Shown here piece by piece: positions 1 through 8,728 of a stretch of 64,000 nt of DNA. Origin of the DNA: Candidatus Obscuribacterales bacterium (GTDB taxonomy: Bacteria; Cyanobacteriota; Vampirovibrionia; Obscuribacterales; Obscuribacteraceae); the NCBI GenBank assembly GCA_019637435.1, contig JAHBVO010000002.1, positions 721,519 through 785,518 of the forward strand, in the 5' to 3' direction. The number at the start of each line of letters is the position of its first letter. Position 1 is the first letter of the stretch. The position numbers were made by a program, and so were the translations under genes. Below the pieces are notes generated by a model that made no database searches, was not told where the DNA came from, and saw only the letters and a program-made list of their open reading frames with translations.

Positions 1-1105
1 CGCTGATGCTCAGCACCACGAGAGCAGAAACCGCAAGAAGAACGAGCGGAATCCATAACATATCCAACGTTGCGCCCTTAAGAAGCACACCGCGTGAGAT
101 TAGAGCGTAGTAGCGAAGCGGATCAAAAATAGATATCGCCTGAAGTGGTGCCGGCATCGTATCTAGTGGCACTACGGTACCAGACAGCAGGATCAGCGGG
201 ATGTTTATGAAGAAGGACGCGAGCTGTGCTTGACGCTGACTTCGGCAGACGGAGCCAAGCATCATTCCGACGCCTATGCCAACGAATGCATAGAGGGCTG
301 ATGCGAGCAACAGCAGCAAAAAGCTGCCTCTGCAAGGTAATCCAAAAATCATTCTGGATGCTGTGATTGCAACAACAACATCGACAATCAAGAAGGTGGC
401 GAGCGGAATAATCTTTGCCAGAAGAATTTCGGAGGATGAGGCCGGCGTCATCAGTAATTGTTCCATCGTGCCGCTTTCGCGTTCACGAAGAACGGTTGCT
501 GATGCGACAAGCGTGCCGGTGAGCGTCAGGCACGCTCCGAGTACGCCGGGTACGAAATACCAGCTGCTGATCAAATCCGGGTTATACAGAATGTTTATTT
601 CCGGTTCGATGACTTTGTTTTCTCTCTCCTCTTTCTTCGCCGCAGAGTGGAATTCGTAGATCGTTCTCTGCACTTTTGCGCTTGCAATGCCAGCTGTGTA
701 TGCATCCGCACCATCTACGAGAACCTGAACCTGAGCTTCCTCATTTTTCTGCAGCTTCTTGCTAAAGTTTGACGGAATTACGATTCCGATAGTTTTCTTC
801 CCTCGCTCCAATTCCCCGGCTAGAGCGTCCTCGGATTTCATCAGCTGGTTCTTCTTAAAAGTATCCGATTGCATGATTTGACTCAGCAGTTCTCGACTAT
901 CCGCTGTTTTGGCATGGTCCACGGTCGCCAGCGAAAGGTTGCGAACCTGTGGATCCAGCGCTCCTCCGAGAATCAACAATTGCAGAATGGGCGGCACCAA
1001 AACGAGAAACAACAGGTATTTGTTGCGCAAGATTTCACGGGTCTCTTTGATCACTAGAGCCCAGAGGCGGCTTGCAATTAATCTTTCGACAATTGGATTC
1101 ATCAT
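1..1105 (-). CDS. ABC-2 type transporter permease (partial, C-terminus beyond window)
   Basis: Last visible gene of the efflux operon. The open frame runs from ATG at 1105 to the window edge with no stop, about 368 codons, so only a short C-terminal piece is missing compared with the usual 370-380 residues. The N-terminus has one membrane segment, then a long extracytoplasmic region, a segment reading NPDLISSWYFVPGV, and a cluster of hydrophobic segments, the YbhS/YbhR/YhhJ layout of ABC2_membrane_3 permeases. The start overlaps the stop of the upstream permease by one base (TGATG), which indicates translational coupling. It probably forms a permease heterodimer with the 1105-2226 product. 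The substrate cannot be read from sequence. Confidence 0.88.
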   Translation of the reverse strand, partial: MMNPIVERLIASRLWALVIKETREILRNKYLLFLVLVPPILQLLILGGALDPQVRNLSLATVDHAKTADSRELLSQIMQSDTFKKNQLMKSEDALAGELERGKKTIGIVIPSNFSKKLQKNEEAQVQVLVDGADAYTAGIASAKVQRTIYEFHSAAKKEERENKVIEPEINILYNPDLISSWYFVPGVLGACLTLTGTLVASATVLRERESGTMEQLLMTPASSSEILLAKIIPLATFLIVDVVVAITASRMIFGLPCRGSFLLLLLASALYAFVGIGVGMMLGSVCRSQRQAQLASFFINIPLILLSGTVVPLDTMPAPLQAISIFDPLRYYALISRGVLLKGATLDMLWIPLVLLAVSALVVLSIS

Positions 1106-2226
1106 CAATCCTTCTCTTGCATGCGGCGCAAAGCCATACAACTTAAACCGAGTTCAACGATGCAAAACAGAATCAGAACTACCGGAACATACCAGACGGC
1201 AGACCATCCCGTTCCCCGAACGAAGGCGTCCCGAGTTAACTCAATGAAATATTTTCCGGGAACGACGATCGCGAACAAATTAAGAGGAAAAGGAATGTTA
1301 GAAATCGGATAAACAAATCCGGACAGTAAAAGGCACGGGAAAAATCCAATCGAAGAAGTCGCCTGGACTGCGGTCGTTTGCGAGCCTGCATATGTTCCGA
1401 GCATTAAACCGAATAAGACTGACACGAGAACGTATAGCGGTGTTGATACTATGAGCGGTGTAGGGTCGCCAACGGGAAACACGTTGAAGATGATTGCTCC
1501 GACGGTCATGACCATAATCGCCATGACTAGTGAGATCATGAAATATGGTGCGGCTTTGCCTAGCAAAAATGACAGCGGATTCGGATTCGACGCATACACT
1601 CTTATCATGGTGCCTTGTTCTTTCTCCCTCGATGCAGCGACCGCCGCTAGAAGCGCCGGATACATCCAGAGAACAATCGCAAAGGCGCCGGGGACTATGA
1701 ATAGTCGTTCTTCTCTTCCCGGGTTAAACCATAGTCGAGTCTCCGGCACTACCGGTGATAGCTGCGCGTCCGGTTGGCGAGTTTGATGGAGGACCGATAA
1801 GAAGTAGAGATTCGCGGCCTCGATACTATTAGTTAGCACTTGAACGTTCGAGATGTCTGTTCCGTCAATATAAACCTTGAAAGGTGACACGGAGCCGGTG
1901 AATACTTTCCCGGTAAAGCCCTTTGGAATTTCCACCGCGACCTTCGCTTCGCCTCTGTCGATTGCTCTGGTAAGAGACTCTTTCGGGTCCGCGTCGGCAG
2001 GGACGAACATATTAGTGGCGTACAAACGCGCGATATATTCGCGCGACAGTGATGTATTGTCGCTGTCTCGCACGACAACCGGTATACTCTTCGATTCCAG
2101 GCGGATGCCGAAGCCAAGCAGCAACAGTGAGAATAGTGGTAGTAAAAACGCGAGTGCAACACTTAATCTGTCGCGTCGAAACTCTTTGAGTTCCTTGACT
2201 GTTTGTACGAGAAAAGTGTTGAACAT
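1105..2226 (-). CDS. ABC-2 type transporter permease
   Basis: A 373-residue permease of the YhhJ/YbhR kind. The first membrane segment lies near residues 25-45 (SVALAFLLPLFSLLLLGFG), followed by a roughly 130-residue extracytoplasmic domain, the family stretch NPGREERLFIVPGAF and five or so further hydrophobic segments. The start overlaps the stop of the ATPase gene by one base (TGATG), and its own stop overlaps the next permease the same way. It should pair with the following permease to form the channel energised by the double ATPase, exporting a lipid, drug or other hydrophobic molecule. The family is clear; the substrate is unknown. Confidence 0.92.
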   Translation of the reverse strand: MFNTFLVQTVKELKEFRRDRLSVALAFLLPLFSLLLLGFGIRLESKSIPVVVRDSDNTSLSREYIARLYATNMFVPADADPKESLTRAIDRGEAKVAVEIPKGFTGKVFTGSVSPFKVYIDGTDISNVQVLTNSIEAANLYFLSVLHQTRQPDAQLSPVVPETRLWFNPGREERLFIVPGAFAIVLWMYPALLAAVAASREKEQGTMIRVYASNPNPLSFLLGKAAPYFMISLVMAIMVMTVGAIIFNVFPVGDPTPLIVSTPLYVLVSVLFGLMLGTYAGSQTTAVQATSSIGFFPCLLLSGFVYPISNIPFPLNLFAIVVPGKYFIELTRDAFVRGTGWSAVWYVPVVLILFCIVELGLSCMALRRMQEKD

Positions 2227-4268
2227 CAGGAGTCCCCTCCCTGGCTTTTCTGCGAAACAGGTTCATCCCCGCTCGTTTGCATCTGCATGCGATCCTTTCC
2301 GTCGTTGGCTCTGTGGCTTCGTTGAACGACGTCGATAAACGCATCTTCCAGAGTGAAGTCGATGGAACGCAATTCGGGCTTCTCTCCGGCAGAACTCAAG
2401 ATCGACTTGACACGCTCAGAGTCATTCTCGTCGTCCAGAAGCACATGAAGAGAGCTTCCGAAAATCGCAACTCGCCAGTGATCGAGTGCCTCCGACAGGG
2501 TGCGGAACGCGTTTTGCGTATCGCGTGGATTGACCTCGAACAATTTCCCTTTATGGTCTGCTTTGATTTCTGAAGGTGTTCCGCTCGCGATTACCCTACT
2601 GTCCGCCATGAAGGCGAGGCGGTTGCAGAACTCCGCCTCATCGAGATAATGTGTGGTTACGAGAATGGCGGCACCATTTGCGGCGAAGTCGCGAATCAGC
2701 GTCCAGAGTTGTCGTCTCGCGAGTGGATCGACTCCCGCTGTAGGTTCGTCAAGGAAGATAATTTTGGGATCGTGCATTACGGCGGCACCAAATGCGATGC
2801 GTTGTTTCCAGCCGAGAGGCAGGCTCTTCACTATAGAGTTTTCGATGCTCTGCAGGTTGCAAGCTTTTATGACCCACTCGATCTGTTGTTTCCGCAGCTT
2901 GAGCGGAATCTCGTAAATACCTGCGTAAAAGTTCAGATTCTCACGAACCGTCAGGTCGTCGTAGAGAGAGAACTTCTGACTCATGTATCCGATGTCCTTT
3001 CTAACGGATACCTTTCGTAAATCAGTCTTCTCGCCTACCAGCTCGACTTCACCGTCGGTCGGCTTTGCCAGTCCGCAGAGCATCTTGATAGTTGTCGTTT
3101 TGCCTGCGCCGTTTGCACCGAGTAACCCAAATATCTCGCCGTATTTGATCTCCAGGCTCACATCGTCCACAGCTCTGAAATCGTCGAAGGTCTTCACCAG
3201 GTTTCTCGCCTTCAGTGCAGCGACGCCGGGCTCCGGACCACTCTTCGATGATTGATTTTTCCAATGAGGAAATTCGACAGTAGTGGCAGCCTTCTCCGAC
3301 TCCAATTCTTTCAATTTAATGACAAAGACATTCTCTAAAGTTGGGGTGCTTTCGCGTCCCTCACTCAGCTCCAAGCCAGCATCGTTCAACTGCTGACGAA
3401 TTTGTCCTTCAGCATCTTCCTTCTCGCTGGACAGGACTTCCAATCGGTCTCCGAACGGATATATATCTTTGACACTGTCTAGTGACAGCTCTTGCACAAT
3501 CGCCGGTGCCTCATTCAATTTTTCTTGTGTTTTGATTTGGAAGGTTAAGCGTCGCATGCCCAGCGCTTCTTGTAGATCCCTCGGCGGACCTTCCAGTTGA
3601 ATTTTTCCCTCATACATCAAGGCGATTCTATTGCATCGCTCTGCTTCATCGAGAAAGGGAGTCGCGATTATTGCCGTAACTCCTTCATGAGATAAAGTTG
3701 AAAGCGCCTGCCAGAGCTCGCGACGTGCGATAGGGTCCAGTCCTGTAGTCGGCTCATCCAGGAGAATCAATTTTGGTTTTCCTACAAGTGCGCAGCAAAG
3801 CGCGAGCTTTTGCTTCATGCCGCCGGATAACTTACTTGCCAGCCGATCTTGAAACCGCAGAAGTCCCATTTTCTCAAGATGAGTTTCCTTGAGCTTTTCG
3901 ATGTCCTCGAAGTTGACGCCGTGCAAGCCTGCCTGATAGAGGAGATTCTCTTCCACTGAAAGTTCCGGATAGAGCGCGCAATTTTGAGGCACGTAACCGA
4001 TCAGACTTCTGGCTTCCGATGGGCGTTTGCCCAGAATTTTAGTATCACCACTGGTGGGCTCCATGACTCCGGCTAATATTCTAAGTGCCGTCGTCTTTCC
4101 TGCGCCATCAGGACCAACGAGACCGTAAAGGTCGCCCTTCTTAATGTCCAGGTCGAGACCTTTGAGAGCCTCGGCGCCCTTCTTGTACCGCTTCACAAGA
4201 GCGTGAACCGTCACGACGTTCTCGTCTGTATTCGAGCGAGTTTTCGGTTGTGTCATTGTATTTGTCAC
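2226..4268 (-). CDS. Double ABC transporter ATP-binding protein (YbhF/RbbA-like)
   Basis: A 680-residue fusion of two nucleotide-binding domains. NBD1: Walker A GPDGAGKTT (52-60), signature LSGGMKQ (147-153), Walker B LILLDEP (167-173). NBD2: Walker A GANGAGKTT (384-392), signature-like LPLGWKQR (483-490), Walker B IIFLDEP (503-509). The domains are degenerate in complementary ways: NBD1 has ATPFLDEAE where the H-loop His is expected, and NBD2 keeps the His (TTHYLDEAE) but has an altered signature. One composite ATP site should therefore be consensus and the other weak. The GTG start at 4268 has GGGGAG about nine bases upstream; ATG at 4256 is the alternative. It lies between the fusion protein and two permeases. 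Confidence 0.93.
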   Translation of the reverse strand: MTNTMTQPKTRSNTDENVVTVHALVKRYKKGAEALKGLDLDIKKGDLYGLVGPDGAGKTTALRILAGVMEPTSGDTKILGKRPSEARSLIGYVPQNCALYPELSVEENLLYQAGLHGVNFEDIEKLKETHLEKMGLLRFQDRLASKLSGGMKQKLALCCALVGKPKLILLDEPTTGLDPIARRELWQALSTLSHEGVTAIIATPFLDEAERCNRIALMYEGKIQLEGPPRDLQEALGMRRLTFQIKTQEKLNEAPAIVQELSLDSVKDIYPFGDRLEVLSSEKEDAEGQIRQQLNDAGLELSEGRESTPTLENVFVIKLKELESEKAATTVEFPHWKNQSSKSGPEPGVAALKARNLVKTFDDFRAVDDVSLEIKYGEIFGLLGANGAGKTTTIKMLCGLAKPTDGEVELVGEKTDLRKVSVRKDIGYMSQKFSLYDDLTVRENLNFYAGIYEIPLKLRKQQIEWVIKACNLQSIENSIVKSLPLGWKQRIAFGAAVMHDPKIIFLDEPTAGVDPLARRQLWTLIRDFAANGAAILVTTHYLDEAEFCNRLAFMADSRVIASGTPSEIKADHKGKLFEVNPRDTQNAFRTLSEALDHWRVAIFGSSLHVLLDDENDSERVKSILSSAGEKPELRSIDFTLEDAFIDVVQRSHRANDGKDRMQMQTSGDEPVSQKSQGGDS

Positions 4269-4316
4269 GCTATATAGCTCCCCGGATCTTCAACTAGCCA
4301 CCGTAGACGGTGCCCA

Positions 4317-5312
4317 CTAATGTTCGTGCCGGTCAATTACTTTTATCTTCGCATCGGCACGGACGCCGGGTTTTGCCTCACCACTAGAATTGTCCAGAGC
4401 GATTTTGAGACCGAAAGACTGACGCAGCCTATCTGTTTTAAAGTACACGTTCTGAGGTGTGAAGGATGGTCTTGCGTCGATTGCGGTCACTGTTCCTTTG
4501 AATGGTTTGTCGTCACCGCCGAGGTAAACGTCGGCTTCCGAACCGATGTTGAATTTCGAGAGGTCCTTTTCTTCCGCGAAGGCCCGCATGTATGCAGACT
4601 TAGGATCCACAAGAGTCAACAGCACATTTCCTTTACCTACGATCTCGCCGACTGATACGCTGCGAACAGCCACGATGCCATCAATCGGGCTGGTCAGTTT
4701 AAAGTACGAGATTTTATTCTTTCCGGAGCTGATAGCTGATTGCGCCTGAGCAGCGGCGCTGCTGGCTTGGAAAGACATCATCTTTGCTTTGAGCATTTCA
4801 CGCTTATAAGCTTCAGCTTTTTTCGCACGCCCTTCCGGGCTGGTGAATACTCGGCTCCAGAAGCCATTTCCTTTCTTCCGAGCCTCATTTATGTCCTTTT
4901 GAACTACGGCAACCTGGCGATTGGCCTCGCTCTTCGCTTTGTTCGCTTGAGAGAGCATACCGCCCGCGCCTTTAATTTTCTTCTCAAGGTTGTCGGAATC
5001 GAGCGTGACGAGCAGCTGTCCTTTCGTCACCTTCTCTCCTTCGTCGACCAAGACCTCAGTGACACGGGTACCAGTAGCAGCCACGATGTGGGTCTCGTCA
5101 GCCTCGATGCGACCGCTCACTTCGACTACATCAGGATCCGCGTGAGGGTAAGCGAAGAAAGAGACTGCGCATCCCAGAGCCAGTAGGAGGATGCAACCGA
5201 TGACGACCGCTTTCACCGTGCGAGAGCCGAGAATTTGCTTCAGGAGAGGAGCGTGGCTTCTCGAGCCATACGCTCTTTCTTGTGGTTCGGGGGGTTTCGC
5301 TTTCGTTGACAC
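4317..5312 (-). CDS. HlyD-family membrane fusion protein
   Basis: First gene of the efflux operon; 331 residues. A single membrane anchor (about 33-57, VKAVVIGCILLLALGCAVSF) is followed by the first half of a lipoyl-like domain (VEVSGRIEADETHIVAATGTRV), a coiled-coil hairpin rich in Ala, Lys and Gln (about 110-200), the second lipoyl half (KLTSPIDGIVAVRSVSVGE) and a beta-barrel domain. This is the periplasmic adaptor layout of YbhG/YhiI. GTG at 5310-5312 is preceded by a GAGG-containing stretch. The adjacent double ATPase and two permeases make a four-gene exporter. No outer membrane TolC-like gene is in the window. Confidence 0.92.
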   Translation of the reverse strand: MSTKAKPPEPQERAYGSRSHAPLLKQILGSRTVKAVVIGCILLLALGCAVSFFAYPHADPDVVEVSGRIEADETHIVAATGTRVTEVLVDEGEKVTKGQLLVTLDSDNLEKKIKGAGGMLSQANKAKSEANRQVAVVQKDINEARKKGNGFWSRVFTSPEGRAKKAEAYKREMLKAKMMSFQASSAAAQAQSAISSGKNKISYFKLTSPIDGIVAVRSVSVGEIVGKGNVLLTLVDPKSAYMRAFAEEKDLSKFNIGSEADVYLGGDDKPFKGTVTAIDARPSFTPQNVYFKTDRLRQSFGLKIALDNSSGEAKPGVRADAKIKVIDRHEH

Positions 5313-5436
5313 CGTTCAACCTCACTTACCTTTTAATAGTGGGTTTAGACGACCACCGACGTTCTAACTGGCAGCCAGCCGAGTCGGGACGTTTCTTTCG
5401 TAGCACCTTTCAAGGTTTCCGAGGCCGTATTCAACG

Positions 5437-5450
5437 CGAAAATGTTTTCG
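5437..5450. promoter_or_regulatory. Inverted repeat in divergent promoter region
   Basis: The arms CGAAAA and TTTTCG are separated by two bases (6-2-6) in the 215-bp space between the divergent efflux operon (start 5312) and the lipid kinase gene (start 5528). It could be an operator for either gene. No regulator gene lies next to it and no second copy was seen, so this is only a candidate. Confidence 0.3.
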
Positions 5451-5527
5451 ATAGGAGACAGGCGGTATTTTTCAAGAAGTTTGCTATATGGAACGTATCG
5501 CACCTGAAACCCCTGGAGACCTCTCTC

Positions 5528-6853
5528 ATGGCAAAACATGTTCTTGTAATATTCAATCCGGCGGCGAAGTCTCAAATCGCGCCTGAGGAGTGGATTGGTA
5601 GGCTCGTCGAGGAACTCAATAAGGATGACGAGTATCTTGTCTCCTTCTATCCGACCACAGCTGAGACCACGCCTCTCCACCTCGTACCGCTGTTCAAGCC
5701 GCCACTAGATCTCGTCATCGCCGCGGGTGGTGATGGGACTGTAAGATTCGCACTGGCAGCGCTTGCGCGCGCAAAGTCAGATATTCCTGTTGCCATCTTT
5801 CCGCTGGGCACCGGAAACGTTCTCGCGCGAAACCTTGGAATCGTCGATGTGAGTTTATTCGCAGATCCGCTTGAACGCGCCTATGAATATGTGAAAAACG
5901 GCTCGCCACGCCGCATGGACATGGGGGTGATGAACGGACATTATTTTGCCGGGATGGCTGGCGTCGGCCCGCTTTCTGACGCATTCATGACGCCGGAGCG
6001 CAGGCTTAAGACCAAGTTCAAGTTGTTGGCTTATATTGTCGAACTTCTGAAGTCGATTGCGAAGCCGGCACGAACGTTCAAGATCACCAGCGGAGGCAAA
6101 GAATTCAAAATTAAAGCATCAGGAATTTTCATCGGCAACGTTCAGGATCTGGGCATGGGCAGAGATGTCGAATTTGAGCAGCTCTCCGATGGATTGCTGG
6201 AGCTGCATGCTGTTAATCCAACCAATTTAAAAGAATATGTCGGACTGGGAGCTAGGTTCGCTTCTGGTAAAGAAACCGAAGACAACCCCGACCGTGTAGT
6301 GCGAATCAAGGAAGCGGTAATTGAACTTGTGCCTCGTCAGGGAGTCAGGTCGAAGTTTCAGAAAGCTGCTTACAAACTAGTTTGCATGCTCACGGGTGAA
6401 CCACCGGAGGATCCTGGTCGCGCTGACCAGCTCCCTTGTATGATCGATGGCGAAGAGGCGGGCGTCACACCCATGACGGTGAGCGTGATACCGCAGGCGG
6501 TGAATGTTTGGGTTCCAAATTTTGATTCTGAGGGCAATCCAATCGTGGGAAAGTCGAAGTCGTCCACGGAAAGAGAGCAGCCGGTCAAGTTGATAGCCGA
6601 GCTCTCTAATACCCAGGCGGCTCGGGTTCTTGGGATCGATTCCACTAGAACGTCCGATGCAAGGAAAACTGATTCAGCTGAAGGCTCTGGAACCGTCGAA
6701 GTTGACGAGGAAACTCGGCCGACTGACAGCTCGAATGAAACGGTTAAGCCGCATCTGACTGAAGGTACGCATTCCCCTGTTCCTGGTGATGTTCAGGCTG
6801 CGATCATCGAAGTGGCGACCGCGCCGGTTGATCGGAACTCTAACGTCGCGTAG
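5528..6853 (+). CDS. Diacylglycerol kinase-family lipid kinase (YegS/DgkB-like)
   Basis: About 441 residues, starting at ATG 5528 (MAKHVLVIFNPAAKS) with GGAGA upstream; an in-frame longer reading upstream lacks family sequence. The N-terminal half is a DAGK catalytic domain: NPAAKS near residue 10, the nucleotide-binding GGDGT motif (VIAAGGDGTVRFALAAL) near 65, and FPLGTGNVLARNLGI near 90, as in YegS/BmrU/DgkB kinases that phosphorylate diacylglycerol or related lipids at the membrane. The C-terminal domain follows to about 340. The last 100 residues are Ser/Thr/Glu-rich and look disordered, an unusual extension for this family. The gene is divergent from the efflux operon. Confidence 0.88.
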   Translation: MAKHVLVIFNPAAKSQIAPEEWIGRLVEELNKDDEYLVSFYPTTAETTPLHLVPLFKPPLDLVIAAGGDGTVRFALAALARAKSDIPVAIFPLGTGNVLARNLGIVDVSLFADPLERAYEYVKNGSPRRMDMGVMNGHYFAGMAGVGPLSDAFMTPERRLKTKFKLLAYIVELLKSIAKPARTFKITSGGKEFKIKASGIFIGNVQDLGMGRDVEFEQLSDGLLELHAVNPTNLKEYVGLGARFASGKETEDNPDRVVRIKEAVIELVPRQGVRSKFQKAAYKLVCMLTGEPPEDPGRADQLPCMIDGEEAGVTPMTVSVIPQAVNVWVPNFDSEGNPIVGKSKSSTEREQPVKLIAELSNTQAARVLGIDSTRTSDARKTDSAEGSGTVEVDEETRPTDSSNETVKPHLTEGTHSPVPGDVQAAIIEVATAPVDRNSNVA

Positions 6854-6953
6854 ACGAGTCTGATTTCAAGCACTATAAAACTATCATTAGATCTTCCATA
6901 GAACGCAGTGGACATACTTTAGAGTATGAGTGCGGCATTCGTTGGAGTTTTAT

Positions 6954-8663
6954 ATGCAAATTTTCAAGCCAGTCAAGACAAACGATAGTCTTTTCATCAA
7001 GCACGAATCAGTTCTCAAAGACGCTACTGAGGCGGTGCATAAGCGCGTACACTACACGCCATTCCCAGAAATGCCGTCGCCCAAGGAATACGGCGAAACC
7101 GCTGAAGCAGACCAGAAGAGCAAATTCGAAGCCCAGCTCAATGGCAAATTCGATCGTCTGAAACAGAGTTCAGATACCTGGCTGACAAGTGACGAGGAAA
7201 GTCCGTACACTTCGAAGTCTCTCGGATTGAGCTATCCGGCGTTCTCTAACGTTGAGTCCTACATAAAGGCTGCCGACAAGGCGAGCCAAGATTGGAAGAG
7301 AACAGATGCCAAGACTCGCGCCGGTATTTTGATAGAAAGTCTCTACCGCTTGAAGACGAATTTCTTCGAGCTGGCTTTTGCTACGATGCACACGACCGGG
7401 CAAGCATTTTTGATGAGCTTTCAGGCAAGCGGTCCTCATGCTGCCGACCGAGCGCTCGAAGCAATTGCCATCGGATACCAGGAGTTGACGCGCTTTCCCG
7501 ACCACATCAGTTGGGAGAAGAGTGCCGGCAAGTTCAATCTCAAACTTGAGAAATATGGGATTAACGTTGGACGCGGTTTGGGTCTGGCAATTGGTTGCAG
7601 CACCTTCCCCACCTGGAATACGCTGCCCGGGCTGTATGCTTCATTGATTGCCGGGAACGCTGTAATTGTGAAACCGCACCCGAAGGCAATCTATCCAATT
7701 GCGATCGTGATTGGAATGATTCAGGACGTTTTGAGCGAAAACGGTTTCGATCCGAACTTGGTCATGCTGGCAGTTGATAAGGCTGACAAACAGATCACGA
7801 AAGAGCTGGCTGAACATCCTTCGGTCCGTATTATCGATTTTACGGGCAGCAACACATTCGGTAGTTATGTAGAAAGCTTGCCTAACAAAATTGTGTTCAC
7901 TGAGAAGGCAGGTATCAACAGTGTAATTATTGATAGTGTTGATGATCTCGAAGCTGTGGCTAAGAACATCGCGTTCAGTATCAGCCTTTACAGCGGGCAA
8001 ATGTGCACCGCTCCTCAGAACATCTACGTCCCCGAATCCGGTATCAAAACCAAGGATGGTGTTAAATCTCTCGCCGAGGTAGAGAATGCGATCGTCGAGG
8101 CTACCAAAGGGCTGGTTGAGCATCCGAAAGCCGGTTTTGCTGTCGCTGGAGCCATTCAAAGCAAAGACACCGTAGAGCGTATCAAGAAGGCTGGTGCGCT
8201 TGGCGGCAAGGTTTTACTGGAGAGCAAGCCGATTGCTAATCCTGAGTTCGCTGATGCGCGTACCGGGAGCCCAATCATCATCGAAGTCAGCAAGGACAAG
8301 CGTGATTTGATTAAGGGTGAGATGTTTGGACCGATTGTCTTTATCGTGCCCACAAAGGATACAGCCGAGAGTATTGAGCTTGCAGCGAGTGGTGCGCGCG
8401 AACATGGTGCCATCAGCTGTGGTGCTTACACAAAAGACCCCGCGATTATGGAACAAATCGCTATTCAGATGGCTGAAGCTGGTACGCCGGTTTCCTTCAA
8501 TCTCACGGGCATGGTTTACGTTAACCAAAATTCGGGCTTCTCGGATTTCCATGTGACGGGCGGCAATCCTGCAGGCAATGCATCGTTCACCAACCCGGAA
8601 TTCGTCGTGAAGAGATTCATCCGCGTTCAATCACGCGTTGAGGGCGACGCTCTCTCCAACTAG
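6954..8663 (+). CDS. paaN: PaaN-type aldehyde dehydrogenase (phenylacetate degradation)
   Basis: 569 residues from ATG 6954, with GGAG six bases upstream; GTG at 6930 would add eight residues. The protein is a stand-alone aldehyde dehydrogenase of the PaaN group. It has a long N-terminal extension (TEAVHKRVHYTPFPEMP), an NAD-binding region with FTGSN, the glutamate segment FTEKAGINS and the catalytic Cys in YSGQMCTAPQNIYVP. In known pathways this activity oxidises the ring-opened semialdehyde of phenylacetyl-CoA catabolism. No paaABC, paaG or paaK gene is in the window, so the substrate here may be another acyl-CoA-linked aldehyde. A separate MaoC hydratase lies at 25420; in PaaZ these two functions are fused. 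Confidence 0.8.
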   Translation: MQIFKPVKTNDSLFIKHESVLKDATEAVHKRVHYTPFPEMPSPKEYGETAEADQKSKFEAQLNGKFDRLKQSSDTWLTSDEESPYTSKSLGLSYPAFSNVESYIKAADKASQDWKRTDAKTRAGILIESLYRLKTNFFELAFATMHTTGQAFLMSFQASGPHAADRALEAIAIGYQELTRFPDHISWEKSAGKFNLKLEKYGINVGRGLGLAIGCSTFPTWNTLPGLYASLIAGNAVIVKPHPKAIYPIAIVIGMIQDVLSENGFDPNLVMLAVDKADKQITKELAEHPSVRIIDFTGSNTFGSYVESLPNKIVFTEKAGINSVIIDSVDDLEAVAKNIAFSISLYSGQMCTAPQNIYVPESGIKTKDGVKSLAEVENAIVEATKGLVEHPKAGFAVAGAIQSKDTVERIKKAGALGGKVLLESKPIANPEFADARTGSPIIIEVSKDKRDLIKGEMFGPIVFIVPTKDTAESIELAASGAREHGAISCGAYTKDPAIMEQIAIQMAEAGTPVSFNLTGMVYVNQNSGFSDFHVTGGNPAGNASFTNPEFVVKRFIRVQSRVEGDALSN

Positions 8664-8692
8664 GCACGACAAATCACAGCGCCTAAACTATC

Positions 8693-8728
8693 ATCGTCCT
8701 GCTCCGGCTTTGGCTATGGCAGGACGAT
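8693..8728. terminator. Convergent terminator hairpin
   Basis: Perfect 10-bp stem ATCGTCCTGC / GCAGGACGAT with a 16-nt loop, followed on the plus strand by a T-rich run (TCTTTCT). It lies just after the paaN-like gene and reaches into the last codons of the minus-strand gene ending at 8714, so it can serve the rightward transcript and perhaps both. Confidence 0.7.
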
